Source: DATLYT01 sp035574455 (GTDB taxonomy: Bacteria; Bacteroidota; Ignavibacteria; UBA10030). From it: a DNA stretch of 15,425 nt. Positions 15,266-15,425 of the stretch are shown here, one piece after another. Under the pieces are notes generated by a model that had not been told where the DNA came from, did not search any database, and worked only from the letters and a program-made list of their open reading frames with translations. How positions within the stretch are numbered: the first letter of the stretch is position 1; the number at the start of each line of letters is the position of its first letter. A program made the position numbers and the translations under genes. Location: positions 1-15,425 of the forward strand of contig DATLYT010000195.1 in the NCBI GenBank assembly GCA_035574455.1. The letters run 5' to 3'.

Positions 15266-15425
15266 GAAGTTAGGCAGATTATGCATATCTCCTATGAGTC
15301 AAGTAAAACAGTTAAGTTGAACAATGGGGAAAATCTGAAGAAAACGAGAAGGTTTTTCTGTAAGGAGAAATTTCTTTCCTGTCCCTCTTGACACTTTTTC
15401 CAATCTTTTGTAATCTCTCGCCAAG
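15266..15425. other. Non-coding, AT-rich 160-nt region after the antiporter gene
   Basis: No convincing gene is seen: a 36-codon frame from ATG 15282 has no ribosome site and Lys/Phe-rich content unlike its neighbours. No strong terminator follows the antiporter stop. A 10-bp palindrome AGAAATTTCT lies near 15366-15375. The region is clearly more AT-rich than the rest of the window and ends in a promoter-like sequence. Confidence 0.6.
15388..15416 (+). promoter_or_regulatory. Probable sigma70-type promoter directed out of the right edge
   Basis: TTGACA (15388-15393, perfect -35), a 17-bp spacer and TAATCT (15411-15416), which keeps the key T, A and final T of the -10 box. Transcription would begin near 15423 and serve a gene beyond the window. 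The -10 match is only partial. Confidence 0.5.

Noticed and set aside
15366..15375. AGAAATTTCT palindrome as an operator
   Set aside because: Ten bases of AT-rich symmetry are expected by chance in such a region and nothing else supports it.
15282..15392. Small 36-codon frame after the antiporter
   Set aside because: It has no ribosome site, AT-rich composition and a Lys/Phe-rich product with no pattern; its end overlaps the likely -35 box.
1..15425. CRISPR array, tRNA, rRNA, transposase or phage genes
   Set aside because: No regularly spaced repeats, cloverleaf-like sequences, rRNA cores or recombinase/transposase motifs were seen on either strand.

Overview
The window reads as chromosomal DNA from a member of the Bacteroidota/Chlorobiota/Ignavibacteriota group. 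The clearest marker is the C-terminus of the giant protein at 7699-12207, which is a textbook type IX secretion (T9SS) type A sorting domain in the 'NYPNPFNPTT ... YDLLGREVATL ... GVYFYRI' form. That form is especially common in Ignavibacteria-, Kryptonia- and Calditrichota-like lineages. Moderately high GC, double-membrane envelope proteins (a beta-barrel C-terminus, lipoproteins, signal peptides) and DUF4159/DUF5683 proteins fit this. The assignment comes from motifs only and no species is claimed.

Layout: all genes lie on the + strand. The window opens with the C-terminal end of an outer-membrane beta-barrel protein (to 312), then a 130-nt gap. From 443 to 13195 there is a tightly packed, operon-like series: a 1045-aa TPR protein (443-3580); a DUF4159 protein with a TonB-like membrane anchor that overlaps it by ATGA (3577-4986); a second, divergent DUF4159 protein made as a lipoprotein (4991-6493); a small DUF5683-like membrane protein (6513-7181); a small FN3-like lipoprotein (7216-7659); a 1502-aa T9SS-exported protein that alternates ASH-type and golvesin-like beta-sandwich domains (7699-12207); and an orphan PstS-like phosphate-binding lipoprotein (12212-13195). 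After a 147-nt gap comes an NhaC-type Na+/H+ antiporter with an extra N-terminal periplasmic domain (13343-15265). The last 160 nt are non-coding and AT-rich, and end in a plausible promoter for a gene outside the window.

Every product of the 443-13195 cluster is predicted to be exported or envelope-anchored: a signal-anchored TPR scaffold, a trans-envelope TonB-like protein, three lipoproteins and one surface protein. The best reading is a cell-envelope module of unknown function, in which TPR, TonB-like/DUF4159 and PstS-like parts echo TonB/ExbBD-associated clusters of Bacteroidota. No ExbB/ExbD or PstCAB genes are visible. I see no phage, transposase, CRISPR array, tRNA or rRNA. The most distinctive points are the alternating ASH/golvesin architecture, the pair of DUF4159 proteins with different membrane tethers, and a perfect 14-bp-arm palindrome lying in frame inside the signal peptide of the PstS-like protein.
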